Shown piece after piece: positions 49,702 to 58,356 of a stretch of 64,000 nucleotides of DNA. Source of the stretch: Thermosulfurimonas sp. F29 (lineage in GTDB: Bacteria; Desulfobacterota; Thermodesulfobacteria; Thermodesulfobacteriales; Thermodesulfobacteriaceae); assembly GCF_019688735.1 (NCBI RefSeq), contig NZ_JAIFYA010000001.1, forward strand, positions 558,001 to 622,000, given 5' to 3'. The notes under the pieces were generated by a model. That model ran no database searches. It was not told the DNA's origin and saw only the letters and a program-made list of their open reading frames with translations. The translations under genes were made by a program, and so were the position numbers. Each line of letters begins with the position of its first letter. The first letter of the stretch is position 1.

Positions 49702-50226
49702 ATGGAACTCTTGGTGGGACTCGTAACCGGCATAATCTGGGGATACATCTTTCAGCGGGCCCGGATCGTGCGTTTTGAAAAACACGCCGGGCTCCTCACC
49801 CTTACCGATCTTACGGTGCTCAAGTTTCTCCTTTCCGGAGTGGTGGTGGGGGCCATCGGGATCCAGCTTCTCACCACCCTGGGGCTGGCCCCCTATCACC
49901 TCAAGCCCACCCATGTGGCGGCCAACTTCGTGGGCGGGGTGATCTACGGCCTGGGCTGGGCCTTCCTGGGTTACTGCCCGGGGACCATGCCCGGCGCCGT
50001 GGGCGAAGGGTCCTTCGACGCCCTGTTCGGAATTCTGGGGGGACTTCTCGGGGCCATGGCCTACGCCCACACCTATCCCTTCTGGAAGAAGACCCTCCTC
50101 GGGATCGGCGCCTACGGAAAGGTCTCGCTCCCCATGCTGCTTCACCTTCCTCCGCTTCTGGTAGCGGTGGTGTTCGCAGGCCTCCTCTTGGCCTTCATCG
50201 TTTTTCTTGAGAAAATGGGCTGGTGA
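49702..50226 (+). CDS. half-size YeeE/YedE-family membrane protein (second of a pair)
   Basis: 174 residues, about four or five helices. Family motif GGVIYGLGWAFLGYCPGT, with the Cys followed by PGTMPGAVGEG. The preceding gene has CPSGHG and this one CPGTMPG; together they provide the two pore cysteines. The stop overlaps pyrK (GTGA), so the sulfur pair is cotranscribed with pyrimidine genes, probably by chance fusion of operons. Confidence 0.82.
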   Translation: MELLVGLVTGIIWGYIFQRARIVRFEKHAGLLTLTDLTVLKFLLSGVVVGAIGIQLLTTLGLAPYHLKPTHVAANFVGGVIYGLGWAFLGYCPGTMPGAVGEGSFDALFGILGGLLGAMAYAHTYPFWKKTLLGIGAYGKVSLPMLLHLPPLLVAVVFAGLLLAFIVFLEKMGW

Positions 50227-50993
50227 TCCGGGTCAGGGTAAAGGGCCAGAGGAGACTAAGCCCGGGCTATCTGCTTCTGGATCTCGAAGCCCCGGAGGTG
50301 GCCGAGAGGGCCCGTCCGGGGCAATTCGTGCGGGTTAAGGCCTGGTGGGGACGGGATCCGCTGCTCCCCCGTCCCTTTTCGGTGCACGAGGTCCTCGGGG
50401 GACGGATCCGCCTTCTTTACGGGGTGCGGGGCCCGGGCACGGAGACCCTTTCGAGGCTTTCGCGGGGCGATGTACTCCTTCTGGACGGCCCCCTGGGACG
50501 CCCCTTTCCCCTGCCGGAGCGGGGACCGGTGTGGCTCGTGGCTGGGGGAATCGGGGTGGCTCCCTTTCTTTTCTACCTTTCGGAACTCAGAAACCGGGGA
50601 CTTCCCACCCGGCTCTTTTACGGGGGACGGAGCCGTGGGGACCTCCTGCGGGTGGACCGGCTCCGGGAGCTTTCCGGGGCGCTGGTACTTACCACCGAAG
50701 ACGGCTCCAGGGGACGGAAGGGGCTCGTCACCGACCCCCTTTCCAGGGCCCTCGGGAGGGAGAGACCGGCCCTAATGGTGGCCTGCGGCCCGCCGGGACT
50801 GCTCAAGGCGGTGGGGCGTCTTGCGGAGGCCCGGGGAATTCCGGCCTACCTCTCCCTGGAGGCTCTTATGGCCTGCGGGAGAGGGCTCTGCCTAGGCTGC
50901 GCGGTGGCCAGACGCGGTGGAGGCACGCTCAAGGTCTGCGTGGAGGGGCCGGCGGTGGATTCCCGGGAGGTGGATCTTGAGACCCTGGTCTGA
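50223..50993 (+). CDS. pyrK: dihydroorotate dehydrogenase electron transfer subunit
   Basis: 256 residues. An FAD/NAD-binding ferredoxin-reductase fold (PLLPRPFSVHEV, GPLGRPFPLP, VWLVAGGIGVAPFLF) with a C-terminal [2Fe-2S] site: ACGRGLCLGCAVARRGGGTLKVC. PyrK passes electrons from dihydroorotate dehydrogenase (type 1B) to NAD. GTG start overlapping the preceding stop; its 3' end overlaps pyrD by 17 bases. Confidence 0.95.
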   Translation: MIRVRVKGQRRLSPGYLLLDLEAPEVAERARPGQFVRVKAWWGRDPLLPRPFSVHEVLGGRIRLLYGVRGPGTETLSRLSRGDVLLLDGPLGRPFPLPERGPVWLVAGGIGVAPFLFYLSELRNRGLPTRLFYGGRSRGDLLRVDRLRELSGALVLTTEDGSRGRKGLVTDPLSRALGRERPALMVACGPPGLLKAVGRLAEARGIPAYLSLEALMACGRGLCLGCAVARRGGGTLKVCVEGPAVDSREVDLETLV

Positions 50994-51840
50994 AATCCCC
51001 CATCTTTCCCTCAGGAATCCCCTCTTTCTGGCCTCGGGCACCTGGGGCTTCGGGGAAACGCTTCCACCGCGGGTAATCTCCGCCGCCGGGGCCCTGGTGA
51101 CCAAGGGCGTATCCCTGAACCCCCGAACGGGAAATCCTCCGCCCCGGCTCTCCGAGACCCCCTGCGGCCTCATCAACTCCATAGGGCTTGAAAATCCGGG
51201 ACTTTCCACCTTTCGCGAGAGGATCCTACCGCGTCTTCTCTCCCACGGGCCACCGGTGGTGGTGAACATCCTGGGGGAATCCGAGGAGGAATTTCTGGAT
51301 CTGGTGCGAGGCCTCGCGGAAAGCGGCGTGGCGGGTTTCGAGGTCAACATCTCCTGTCCCAATGTAAAGAAAGGGGGCATCGCCTTTGCCGGGGATCCGG
51401 AGGGGGTGTTTCGTCTGGTGCGGAGGCTGCGGGAGGAGTGGAAGGGATTTCTGGCGGTGAAACTTTCCCCGGTGGGACCGGTGCTGGAGGTGGCCCGGGC
51501 GGCGGAGGAGGCCGGAGCCAGCGCCCTCACCTGCGCCAACACCTATCCGGCCCTTTCGGTAGATCTCTCCCGGGGGCGGCCCCGTTTTCATCAGGGAGGA
51601 CTTTCCGGTCCGGCCATAAAACCCCTCACCCTCCGCCTGGTCTACGAGCTTTCCCGAAAGGTAAAGGTTCCTCTCATCGCCTCCGGGGGGATAATCACCG
51701 GACGCGACGCCTACGAGTATTTCCTCTGCGGAGCCCGGGCCTTTCAGGTGGGCACGGCCACCCTGATCGATCCCGAGGCCCCCCTGCGCATCCTCTCGGA
51801 GCTTGACGCTTTCCTCAAATCCGACTTTAGCCACGGGTAA
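50977..51840 (+). CDS. pyrD: dihydroorotate dehydrogenase, class 1B catalytic subunit
   Basis: 287 residues from TTG 50977, chosen because GGGAGGT is at proper spacing and the family begins with a short LRNPLFLASGTWGFG. Motifs: NSIGLENPG, FEVNISCPNVKKGG with the active-site Cys-bearing loop, ALTCANTYPALSVD and ASGGIITGRDAYEYFLCGARAFQVGTA. It oxidises dihydroorotate to orotate in pyrimidine synthesis. The last gene before the att site of the integrated element. Confidence 0.95.
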   Translation: MRPWSEIPHLSLRNPLFLASGTWGFGETLPPRVISAAGALVTKGVSLNPRTGNPPPRLSETPCGLINSIGLENPGLSTFRERILPRLLSHGPPVVVNILGESEEEFLDLVRGLAESGVAGFEVNISCPNVKKGGIAFAGDPEGVFRLVRRLREEWKGFLAVKLSPVGPVLEVARAAEEAGASALTCANTYPALSVDLSRGRPRFHQGGLSGPAIKPLTLRLVYELSRKVKVPLIASGGIITGRDAYEYFLCGARAFQVGTATLIDPEAPLRILSELDAFLKSDFSHG

Positions 51841-52166
51841 AAATGGGAATGCTTGAACTCCTGACCGGCAAGCGCCCCCGGGAGGACTCGAACCTCCGAC
51901 TCCAGGATTAGGAAGTATCTCTGAACCTTTCAATCTTTATCAATCTCATTTTTTCTTTTGATTTTAGCAAATCTTTTTTGTTCAAACCCAACTTTGACAC
52001 CCCGGGCAAAAAAATTCTCTTGTATCAACGGTTTTCGGGCACACTACCTCCACGTTCCACAACACCTTCTTCCTCTCCTGCCTCCAGCACCCTTCCCGGC
52101 ACCCTCATACCCACCGCCCTGAACGCCTCATACGCCCTCCCCTCAAGCTCCGTCCTCACCAAATAC
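51841..52166. other. gap between pyrD and the IS, containing the left att site and a degraded frame
   Basis: 326 bases. It holds the left copy of the tRNA-derived direct repeat, then an AT-rich stretch, then a minus-strand frame that runs into the IS left end (VRTELEGRAYEAFRAVGMRVPGRVLEAGEEE). A second minus-strand frame with LWNVEVVCPKTVDTREFF and CPGC follows after a shift. Together they look like the truncated 3' end of a gene cut by the insertion sequence. No family could be named. Confidence 0.5.
51872..51914. repeat. left attachment-site repeat (3' part of tRNA-Arg)
   Basis: 43 bases that match 54780-54822 with one mismatch (A at 51904 against G at 54812). The sequence is the 3' half of the tRNA-Arg gene from the anticodon loop to the discriminator, without the 5' half. 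It marks the left end of an element integrated into the tRNA gene. Confidence 0.9.
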
Positions 52167-52218
52167 TGAAGTGGACCCCATCTTTTGGACAGGTCAACCC
52201 CTAAATTGAGGTGATGCC

Positions 52219-53085
52219 TCATGCCGCAACTCTCTCCCGAACCCCTGGCAAATTGCCCCCAAAATAAACCTCATCCGGTGTCCTCCCTCCTAACCCAAAA
52301 TGCGGCCTCTCCCCATTGTAGCTCCCAATCCACCTCCCTATCGCCTCCCGAGCTTCCTTCCCTCCCTCAAATTCCAGTAAATATACGCACTCGTACTTCA
52401 GCGACCTCCAAAAACGCTCCACCATTCGGTTGTCTTGCCATCGCCCACGACCGTCCATCGAAATCGCTACCCCTGCCTCCTCTAATACCTCCAAAAACTC
52501 CCTGCTCGTGTATTGACTCCCTTGATCCGTGTTGAATATCGCCGGCCTCCCGTACTTCTCCAACGCCTCCTCCAGTACCTGGCGGCAAAATCCAGCCTCC
52601 ATCGTGTTCGATAACCCCCACGAAAGCACCTTCCGACTGTACCAGTCTAGCACTACCACCAGATAAAGATAGCCTCCCCTTACGGGAATGTATGTAATGT
52701 CCGAACACCATACCTCATTGGGCCTCTCCACCTTCCGATCCCTCAACAAATAAGGATAAGTCCGATGATCTTTCGCTTTTTCACTGGTCCTCCTGGGCCT
52801 GGGATAAAATACCTTGAGCCCCATAAGCCGCATCAGACGCTGCACCCTCTTGCGGTTCACCCTGTACCCTTCTTGCCTCAAAACCTCCGTCATCCTCCGG
52901 CTCCCATAGTAAGGCTTCTTAAGATAAATCTGGTCGATCCTCCGCATCAGCTCAAGGTTCTCCGGTCTCTCTCCTCGACCTCGATAGTAATAACCGGAAC
53001 GACTGAAACCCAATAGCTCGCACTGCCGACTAACGCTTATCTCCTCTTCCTTAGAGATCGCCCCCTTCTTCTCCTCCAGGCTCAA
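52219..53085 (-). CDS. IS3-family transposase OrfB (DDE integrase)
   Basis: 288 residues, TTG start. DDE catalytic triad visible: Asp in WCSDITYIPVRGG, Asp in FNTDQGSQYTS, and Glu in NRMVERFWRSLKYE, 35 residues later as in the D-35-E family. N-terminal HTH_21 region SVSRQCELLGFSRSGYYYR. Full length with no stop, so the IS may be active. Its start overlaps orfA by four bases, and the upstream in-phase codons allow fusion by -1 frameshifting. Confidence 0.95.
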   Translation of the reverse strand: MSLEEKKGAISKEEEISVSRQCELLGFSRSGYYYRGRGERPENLELMRRIDQIYLKKPYYGSRRMTEVLRQEGYRVNRKRVQRLMRLMGLKVFYPRPRRTSEKAKDHRTYPYLLRDRKVERPNEVWCSDITYIPVRGGYLYLVVVLDWYSRKVLSWGLSNTMEAGFCRQVLEEALEKYGRPAIFNTDQGSQYTSREFLEVLEEAGVAISMDGRGRWQDNRMVERFWRSLKYECVYLLEFEGGKEAREAIGRWIGSYNGERPHFGLGGRTPDEVYFGGNLPGVRERVAA

Positions 53086-53372
53086 CTTCTCCTGGAGATT
53101 CCGGCTAAAAAATCGCGTTCCACCACCAGCTCCCCGATCTTGGCCTGTAGCCTTCGTATCTCTTCCTTATACCCCCTGGTATCCGAAGACTTGCCCCGGG
53201 CAAAAACTGATACCAGCCCCTCCTGGGCCTGCCTTTTCCATTTCGAGATCATATTGGGATGAAGATCAAATTGCGCAGCCAGCTCCGCAAGGGACTTCTC
53301 TTCCCTCAGAGCCTCAAGGGCTACCTTGGCCTTGAATTCCGGAGAATACCTCTTGGACTTTTTCCTGGACAT
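53082..53372 (-). CDS. IS3-family transposase OrfA (HTH)
   Basis: 96 residues. HTH_Tnp_1 domain: YSPEFKAKVALEALREEKSL and LAAQFDLHPNMISKWKRQ, then a leucine-zipper-like tail (YKEEIRRLQAKIGELVVERDFLA). It binds the IS ends. A T-TTT-TTA heptamer near its end (53112-53106 on the minus strand) matches the -1 slip site type used by this family to make the OrfAB transposase. Confidence 0.93.
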   Translation of the reverse strand: MSRKKSKRYSPEFKAKVALEALREEKSLAELAAQFDLHPNMISKWKRQAQEGLVSVFARGKSSDTRGYKEEIRRLQAKIGELVVERDFLAGISRRS

Positions 53373-53550
53373 TGGACCCCTCCTTTGTCTGATTTTTTCA
53401 CCTTACCACACTGTCCAAATTTCGGGGTCCACTTCAAACATCCCAGGTGGTTCGAAAAATGGAGAGCAGGTCAGTTTTCCGAATCTTCCTGATGCTCGTG
53501 GGAGTGAGTAGCTTGATGAAAGCTGTACTGGCAGACGCCTCGTCTCTCAA

Positions 53551-54620
53551 CTAAATCTTCTCCAGCACCCCTCTGAGAGTCTCCGGGTTCAGGTGCGCGT
53601 ATTTCAAAGTGGTGCTGATTTGCCGGTGCCCTAGAAGAGCCTGTATCTGTTGAAGAGGAACTCCGCGCATAGCCAACCAGCTTGCGAAGGTGTGGCGGAG
53701 GTCGTGGATGCGGATGGTGGTGGGGAAACCGGCTTTCTTGAGGGCCTTCTTGAAAGCTGTCTGAAACCACTTCTTGCTGAGCGGGAAGACGCGTTCTTCC
53801 TGGGGGACGCCGGAACCGTTCCAGCGCGAGGCTCTCTCCCGAAGAACGCGCAGGGCTCGGGGGTGGAGGGGAAAGCCAAAGGTTCTTCCCGACTTGTTGC
53901 GGGAACCACGGAGGAAGAGAACGCCGCGGTCGAAGTCCACGTCGCGCCACCGGAGTTCCAAAGCTTCTCCGAGCCTGCGTCCGGAGTAGAGCAGAAACTC
54001 CACGAACTGGCGATAATCCGGGTTCTCCACATTTTTCAGGAGTCTTTCCGCCTCTTCCTCGGTGAGGTAAGTCCACCGGTCGTCGTTTTTTTCGGGGAGG
54101 TTCCCCAACCCGGCGAGCGGGTTCTGAAGGAGAAGTCCCCACCGTACGGCCATGGTAAGCATGTGTCTTAACAAGCTGGTTTCACGATTCACCGTGGACG
54201 GTCTCGCGCCCTCGGAGAGACGCTTCTGCCGATAAGTCTCCACCAGGGGAATGGTGATTTCGGAGAGTCTGCGCTTCCCGAAAGCGGGTTCCAGGTGCTT
54301 CTTCCAGCGCTGGACTTTGTGTTCCACGTCCCGGTTGTGAATGCGGCACCATGCGAGTATCTTACCCACAGCGACTCCAGGGTGAGGCCGTCGTCTTCCC
54401 CCAGGACTTTCCTGCGGGCGTGCGCTTTCCGGAACTCCAGCTCGGCAAGCTCTGCGGCTTTCCTGTCGGGACCAATGCGCTTCCGGACGCGTATTCCGTT
54501 GAAGTGAAGGTCTACCCACCAGACCACGGAAGCTCCCAGCTCTCGCCCGCACTTCCTGCACCTGCGGGCTTTAGCCGGGTTTCGGTATTTGCACTCCGGG
54601 CACTCTTTCTTGAGCGCCAC
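53551..54620 (-). pseudogene. tyrosine recombinase/integrase, frameshifted
   Basis: Two overlapping frames make one integrase. The first (GTG 54620) has a zinc-ribbon start CPECKYRNPAKARRCRKC and runs to LTLESLWVRYS. The second picks up at WCRIHNRDVEHKVQRWKKH and continues to the stop at 53551. The join is near 54355-54362 and needs one extra base. The catalytic residues are all intact: Arg in YSGRRLGEAL, HDLRHTFASWL, LGHRQISTTLKYAHL (R-H-R-H-Y). So the domain is sound but the gene is broken by a one-base loss, or needs a programmed frameshift or sequencing check. Confidence 0.85.
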
Positions 54621-54779
54621 CGGGACTCCTCTCCGCGTCCTTTTCTCCCTTTTGACTGCCAGGGCTGGACAGAAAAAGTCAAATCTGATTAGGATTGATT
54701 AAACCGAAAGGAAAAAGTCCGGAGTTTGGACACCTATATGGACACCAGGAAAGGAGAGGTTCTGAAAACCTTGACAGAT

Positions 54780-54822
54780 GCGCCCCCGGGAGGACTCGAA
54801 CCTCCGACTCCGGGATTAGGAA
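54780..54822. repeat. right attachment-site repeat within tRNA-Arg
   Basis: 43 bases matching 51872-51914. It lies in the 3' half of the intact tRNA gene, from the anticodon loop through the T arm to one base beyond the discriminator. The integrase gene starts 160 bases away, the usual layout for integrases that target tRNA genes. Confidence 0.9.
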
Positions 54823-54854
54823 TCCCGTGCTCTATCCGCCTGAGCTACGGGGGC
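54781..54854 (-). tRNA. tRNA-Arg (anticodon CCT)
   Basis: 74 bases on the minus strand. Cloverleaf: acceptor GCCCCCG/CGGGGGC, D stem GCTC/GAGC, anticodon stem CGGGA/TCCCG around loop TTCCTAA (anticodon CCT, reads AGG), variable GAGTC, T stem GGAGG/CCTCC around TTCGAGT, discriminator G. The 3' CCA is not encoded. It is the target gene of the integrated element. Confidence 0.97.
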
Positions 54855-54940
54855 AAAGTGCCGAAATTGAAAACCTTTTAAAAAATTCTATTTTGTTGTG
54901 TTGATTTTATCAAAACTGATTTCCGGCTTCAAGCCCTCGA

Positions 54941-56259
54941 ATTGCCTCATTAAAAATCTACTCGAACCCCATATCGTTGCCTCATTTAAAAATCTGCTCG
55001 AAAACCTTTAACCTCCTCCCCAGATCATCTTCCAAGGGAGGAGAATTATGCCCAATAAGGAAGTTTGACCTTATGACCCGTAAGAAGCTTGTCCTCTCTT
55101 ACGCCAAAAATACTAGACGAATTCATTCAATTGACTAACCACAACCGCTCTTATGCCTCCTGGCTACTGCGTCACGCCGGACGAAAAATCCACCTCAAAA
55201 CCCCAAACGGTACTAAAGTCATCCTCGTGGCCGATCCCAACCGCAAAATCAAACGCAAACGAAAAAAGATCTACGACCAAGAGGTCCTAAAACCTCTCCG
55301 AAAGATCTGGGCCATCCTCGATTACCCTTCAAGCCTAAGACTTAAAGCCATTCTCCCTAAAATCATCCCTAAACTCGAAAAACACGGCGAAATCCAATTG
55401 ACCACAACCGTAAGGAATAAGCTCCTGCGTATCTCAAAAGCTACCATAGACCGCCTGCTGGCCCCGGAAAGGAAACGCCTGGACCTTAAACCCAAAGCCA
55501 GGACCAAGCCCGGAACCCTCCTCAAAAAAGACATCCCTATCCGCACTCATGCCGACTGGAAAGAAAGTGAGCCGGGTTTCGTAGAGATGGATCTCGTAAG
55601 TCACGATGGAGGCCTGGCCAAAGGAGATCACGCCTGGTCTCTGATGGTGGTCGATTTTTGTACCCAATGGACCGAGACCGCTCCCCTTAAAAATCGGGCC
55701 CAAAAGTGGACTTTTGAGGCCTTGCAAAAGATCTCCCGAAGGATGCCCTTTCCGCTCAAAGGTATAGATTGCGACAATGATGGCGCTTTTATCAATCATC
55801 ATCTTCTCAAGTGGTCTCAGGAAAAAGGGATCGTTTTCACGCGCTCAAGACCTTACCGAAAGAACGATAATTGTCGGGTGGGAGAAGCACCGGACGGTAG
55901 CCCGAAGATATTTTGGCTATTTTCGGTATGATACGGAGGAAGCCCTGGAGGTTCTTGAGGAGCTTAGCGAGGTCTTGAGTCTTTACATAAATTTCTTTCA
56001 GCCTTAGGTGAAGCTGATTGAGAAGAGGCGTATAGGGAGCAACGTTAAGAAGATTTACGAGGAGCCGAAGACGCCGTACGAGAGGGTACCGGAGCATCCG
56101 GCCATCCCGGAGGACACCAAAGAGGAGTTGAGGCAGAAATACGAGGAGCTGAACCCCGCAGAGCTTAGAAGGAAGATTCTTCGGCTACAACGGAGGCTAT
56201 TTGGTCTAGCCACACCTGTCAAAGGAGTAACCTATGAATAGATTTTCTCATGAGGCAAT
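54941..56259 (+). mobile_element. decayed insertion sequence with ATTGCCTCAT ends
   Basis: Inverted ends: ATTGCCTCAT followed by AAAAATCTA at the left (54941-54960) and the complement ATGAGGCAAT with TAGATTTT at the right (56240-56259). An imperfect second copy of the left end (GTTGCCTCATTTAAAAATCT, 54976-54995) follows it. The inside is a broken transposase gene. The boundaries are read by eye and may shift by a few bases. Confidence 0.65.
55074..56241 (+). pseudogene. DDE-type integrase-core transposase, degenerate
   Basis: Three broken pieces of one transposase. An N-terminal piece from ATG 55074 (MTRKKLVLSYAK) shifts frame near 55113 into ILDEFIQLTNHNRSYASWLLRHAG. This runs on with integrase-core motifs (EMDLVSHDGG, DCDNDGAFINHHLL, SRPYRKNDN) to about 55870. 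After a second shift comes RTVARRYFGYFRYDTEEALEVL, which ends at a TAG (56005-56007), and the C-terminal piece (KKIYEEPKTPYERVPEHPAI) runs to 56241. At least two frameshifts and one stop, so inactive. Confidence 0.85.
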
Positions 56260-56601
56260 TAGGCCCTGCATCTCCATCCGGGAAAAACCCTCCTCGGTCT
56301 TAAAACTTTACGAAATCGTATTATTTTTTGAAAAGTCCGGCCAGTGTTCCCCTTCATACAAGAGCAGGCTCGTTTCCCTCTTCATGAATTTCGGGATCTT
56401 TTGTTCGAGATTCAAAAACCGGATAGTGAAGGATGGTCTTTCAAGTATGGTGGAAGAGGTAAAAATAGCTGATTCGGCATAAAAGGCATCGGTAGCATAT
56501 CTCCGGCGGAACATAAAGAGCGGTAACGCGGAAAATACACGAATGATAGACCGGCAAAAAACCAAAACTTATTTCGAAAAAATGTCTTCTTCACGAAACG
56601 A
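56260..56601. other. gap after the decayed IS with no supported gene
   Basis: 342 bases, moderately AT-rich. Short frames on both strands (up to 85 codons) lack ribosome sites and any recognisable family. Nothing else is seen except the inverted end of the IS at its left border. It probably is decayed or mobile-derived DNA. Confidence 0.5.
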
Positions 56602-58032
56602 TCAGGGGACAGGTCTTTCGATGATGACTCGAATCGTAAATCGGAGAAGCTTGTCGGGAGAGAGCCTGAGACGCCAGAGGATCTTGCCCTGGGGAGTGCG
56701 TTCATCCCAGGGTGGGTCCGCGGAGGCCTGAATCTTTATCTCCTCCCGACGGCTTACGGGGATTCGATCGTAAAGGACCGCCGGAATGGTCCGGGGATGA
56801 GCGCTCTTTACGGTAAGACGCCATTCCAGTGTCCGCCGGAGACGCCGCTTTACCACCCCCACCCTTTCTTTGTAGTCCCTGAGCACCTCCCTTTCCACCT
56901 TCACCCAGGGATCCTCGCCCAGGTAAAGGTTCACCTCGGCTCCGGGATTGAGGGCGGGAATATTCCGCGCGGGGAGTTCTCTTTTGCCCAGGAAGATGCG
57001 GGTTCGACCTCCGGGAAGGTAGGTGTCCGGTCGAAGGGAAAGACTCAGGAAGGCCCGAGGGAGGCGATAGGCCGGGATTTCCACCCGCAGCTTTGCCGGG
57101 AAACTCCTCTCTTCGAGAAGGAGGAAGCGAGGGACCCCGGGAGGAAGTTCGGCAAGACGGAGGTGATAGCTCTTGCCCCGAAAAGTGGGCTCCACCACGG
57201 TCTCCCGGACTTTCGGGAGTTTTATCGTGGCCCGCAGGACTTTCTTCAGCGGAGCGTCCACATACCAGGGCTGGAAGGGCGGGGGAGCCAGGATGGTGAA
57301 CCTTCGAGGATAGGTCTCGTATACCACGGACAAGGGAGGCCACTTGCGCCCCAGGCGCTGGATCAGACGCAGGCCCAGTTCTACTCGAACCCGATCCTCC
57401 CCGGGGGTAACGAAAATTAGGCGTTCCTCCCGGAACTCCACCGCCGGGAGGGGATAACGCACCCGCACCACATACCCGGATTGAGGAGCGGGGCATTCCA
57501 CATAGGGAGTGAAGAAGGAGACCCTCTTCAGGGCCAGACTTTCCCCGAGCACCGTCAGCCGGGCCCGTATCCCGGCCAGCTCCCCCTTCAGGGTGGCCCG
57601 GCGTTCCCCTATCCGGCGGAGACTTTCGGAGATCCGGGAAAGGGCACCCCAGGGATCCTTCCCCAGGTCCCCGGGACGGAGGGCCCGTAGCCAGCTTTCC
57701 TCAAACTTTAGGACTTCCAGTTCCCTCTCCAGGGCCTCTTCACGCTTCCGAAGGGTCTTCCGTTTCTCAGCGATCTCCCCCTCCGGCTCCCCCTCGCCGC
57801 GGAACTCCCAGGTGACCACGCATCCGGGAGGAGCCAGAAGGGTTTCCAGGTCCCCGGCCCGGTGGGAACCGGGAAAGGGGATACGGGGAGCCTCCCTAGC
57901 GGAGAACCGGATCTCCTCGGTCAGATAAGCTCCCTCCGGAGAGAGCGTCAGCACCAGAGGCTTTCTCTCCAGGGAGAACCCCGCGGAAGACAGCAGGACG
58001 AACCCGATAAGACTCAGCAAAAAACATCGCAT
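56602..58032 (-). CDS. secreted DUF4139-domain protein
   Basis: 476 residues with an N-terminal signal peptide (MRCFLLSLIGFVLLSSAGFS). A coiled-coil section with Arg/Glu repeats (IAEKRKTLRKREEALERELEVL) spans about residues 85-165. The DUF4139 region has the typical YDRIPVSRREEIKI and GKILWRLRLSPDK near the end. The function of these envelope proteins is not known. Its C-terminal codons end at the gap left by mobile DNA, but the domain is complete. Confidence 0.82.
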   Translation of the reverse strand: MRCFLLSLIGFVLLSSAGFSLERKPLVLTLSPEGAYLTEEIRFSAREAPRIPFPGSHRAGDLETLLAPPGCVVTWEFRGEGEPEGEIAEKRKTLRKREEALERELEVLKFEESWLRALRPGDLGKDPWGALSRISESLRRIGERRATLKGELAGIRARLTVLGESLALKRVSFFTPYVECPAPQSGYVVRVRYPLPAVEFREERLIFVTPGEDRVRVELGLRLIQRLGRKWPPLSVVYETYPRRFTILAPPPFQPWYVDAPLKKVLRATIKLPKVRETVVEPTFRGKSYHLRLAELPPGVPRFLLLEERSFPAKLRVEIPAYRLPRAFLSLSLRPDTYLPGGRTRIFLGKRELPARNIPALNPGAEVNLYLGEDPWVKVEREVLRDYKERVGVVKRRLRRTLEWRLTVKSAHPRTIPAVLYDRIPVSRREEIKIQASADPPWDERTPQGKILWRLRLSPDKLLRFTIRVIIERPVP

Positions 58033-58070
58033 AGTTTCCTTTTACGCGAGGGGGACTTAAAATTCAACCC

Positions 58071-58346
58071 GTGGCCCGTATAAGAAAGGAAGAGGCCCTG
58101 CGCTGGCTCGCGGAGAGACTGGGAAAACTCTCCCCCGGCGAGTGCCTGGACTTTCTGTGTAAGAAACGGAACCGCCTGGTGCGGGTGATCCGGGGCCTCG
58201 AGGGGTTCAGAGTGGAAGAGAGGGGCTTTTTTCGGGAGGACTTTCAGACCCGCGACGAGAGGGAGACCGTGAAGATCTGTGAGCGTCTTTTCGCCAGGGA
58301 GTTTCCCCGCAGCCACATGCTCTGGGCCCACCGCCGCCGTGCCTGA
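58071..58346 (+). CDS. small basic protein of unknown function
   Basis: 91 residues with a GTG start and no clear ribosome site; basic and Arg-rich (FLCKKRNRLVRVIRGLEGF, ending AHRRRA). It lies divergent from the DUF4139 gene and convergent with the nuclease-like gene. No homology recognised. It could be a real small gene, or chance coding in GC-rich DNA. Confidence 0.45.
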   Translation: MARIRKEEALRWLAERLGKLSPGECLDFLCKKRNRLVRVIRGLEGFRVEERGFFREDFQTRDERETVKICERLFAREFPRSHMLWAHRRRA

Positions 58347-58356
58347 GGGGAGAGGG

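Larger units (their letters stand above)
52167..53436 (-). mobile_element. IS3-family insertion sequence (about 1.27 kb)
   Basis: Terminal inverted repeats: left TGAAGTGGACCCC (52167-52179) with a further TTGGACAG, right the complement ending GGGGTCCACTTCA (53424-53436); 21 of 26 positions agree. Inside, orfA and orfB on the minus strand. No clear target duplication was found at the ends (AATAC on the left against AACAT on the right). Confidence 0.9.
51872..54822. mobile_element. small integrated element in the tRNA-Arg(CCT) gene
   Basis: About 2.9 kb bounded by the 43-bp direct repeats. Contents: a minus-strand tyrosine integrase next to the intact tRNA, one complete IS3-family insertion sequence, and a little unidentified DNA. 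The integrase has a frameshift, so the element is probably immobile. No cargo gene other than the IS is visible; it is a remnant of a larger island. Confidence 0.85.

Noticed and set aside
56234-56565. Small genes on either strand after the decayed IS
   Set aside because: Frames of about 80 codons on both strands overlap each other, lack ribosome sites and match no known family; treated as decayed DNA.
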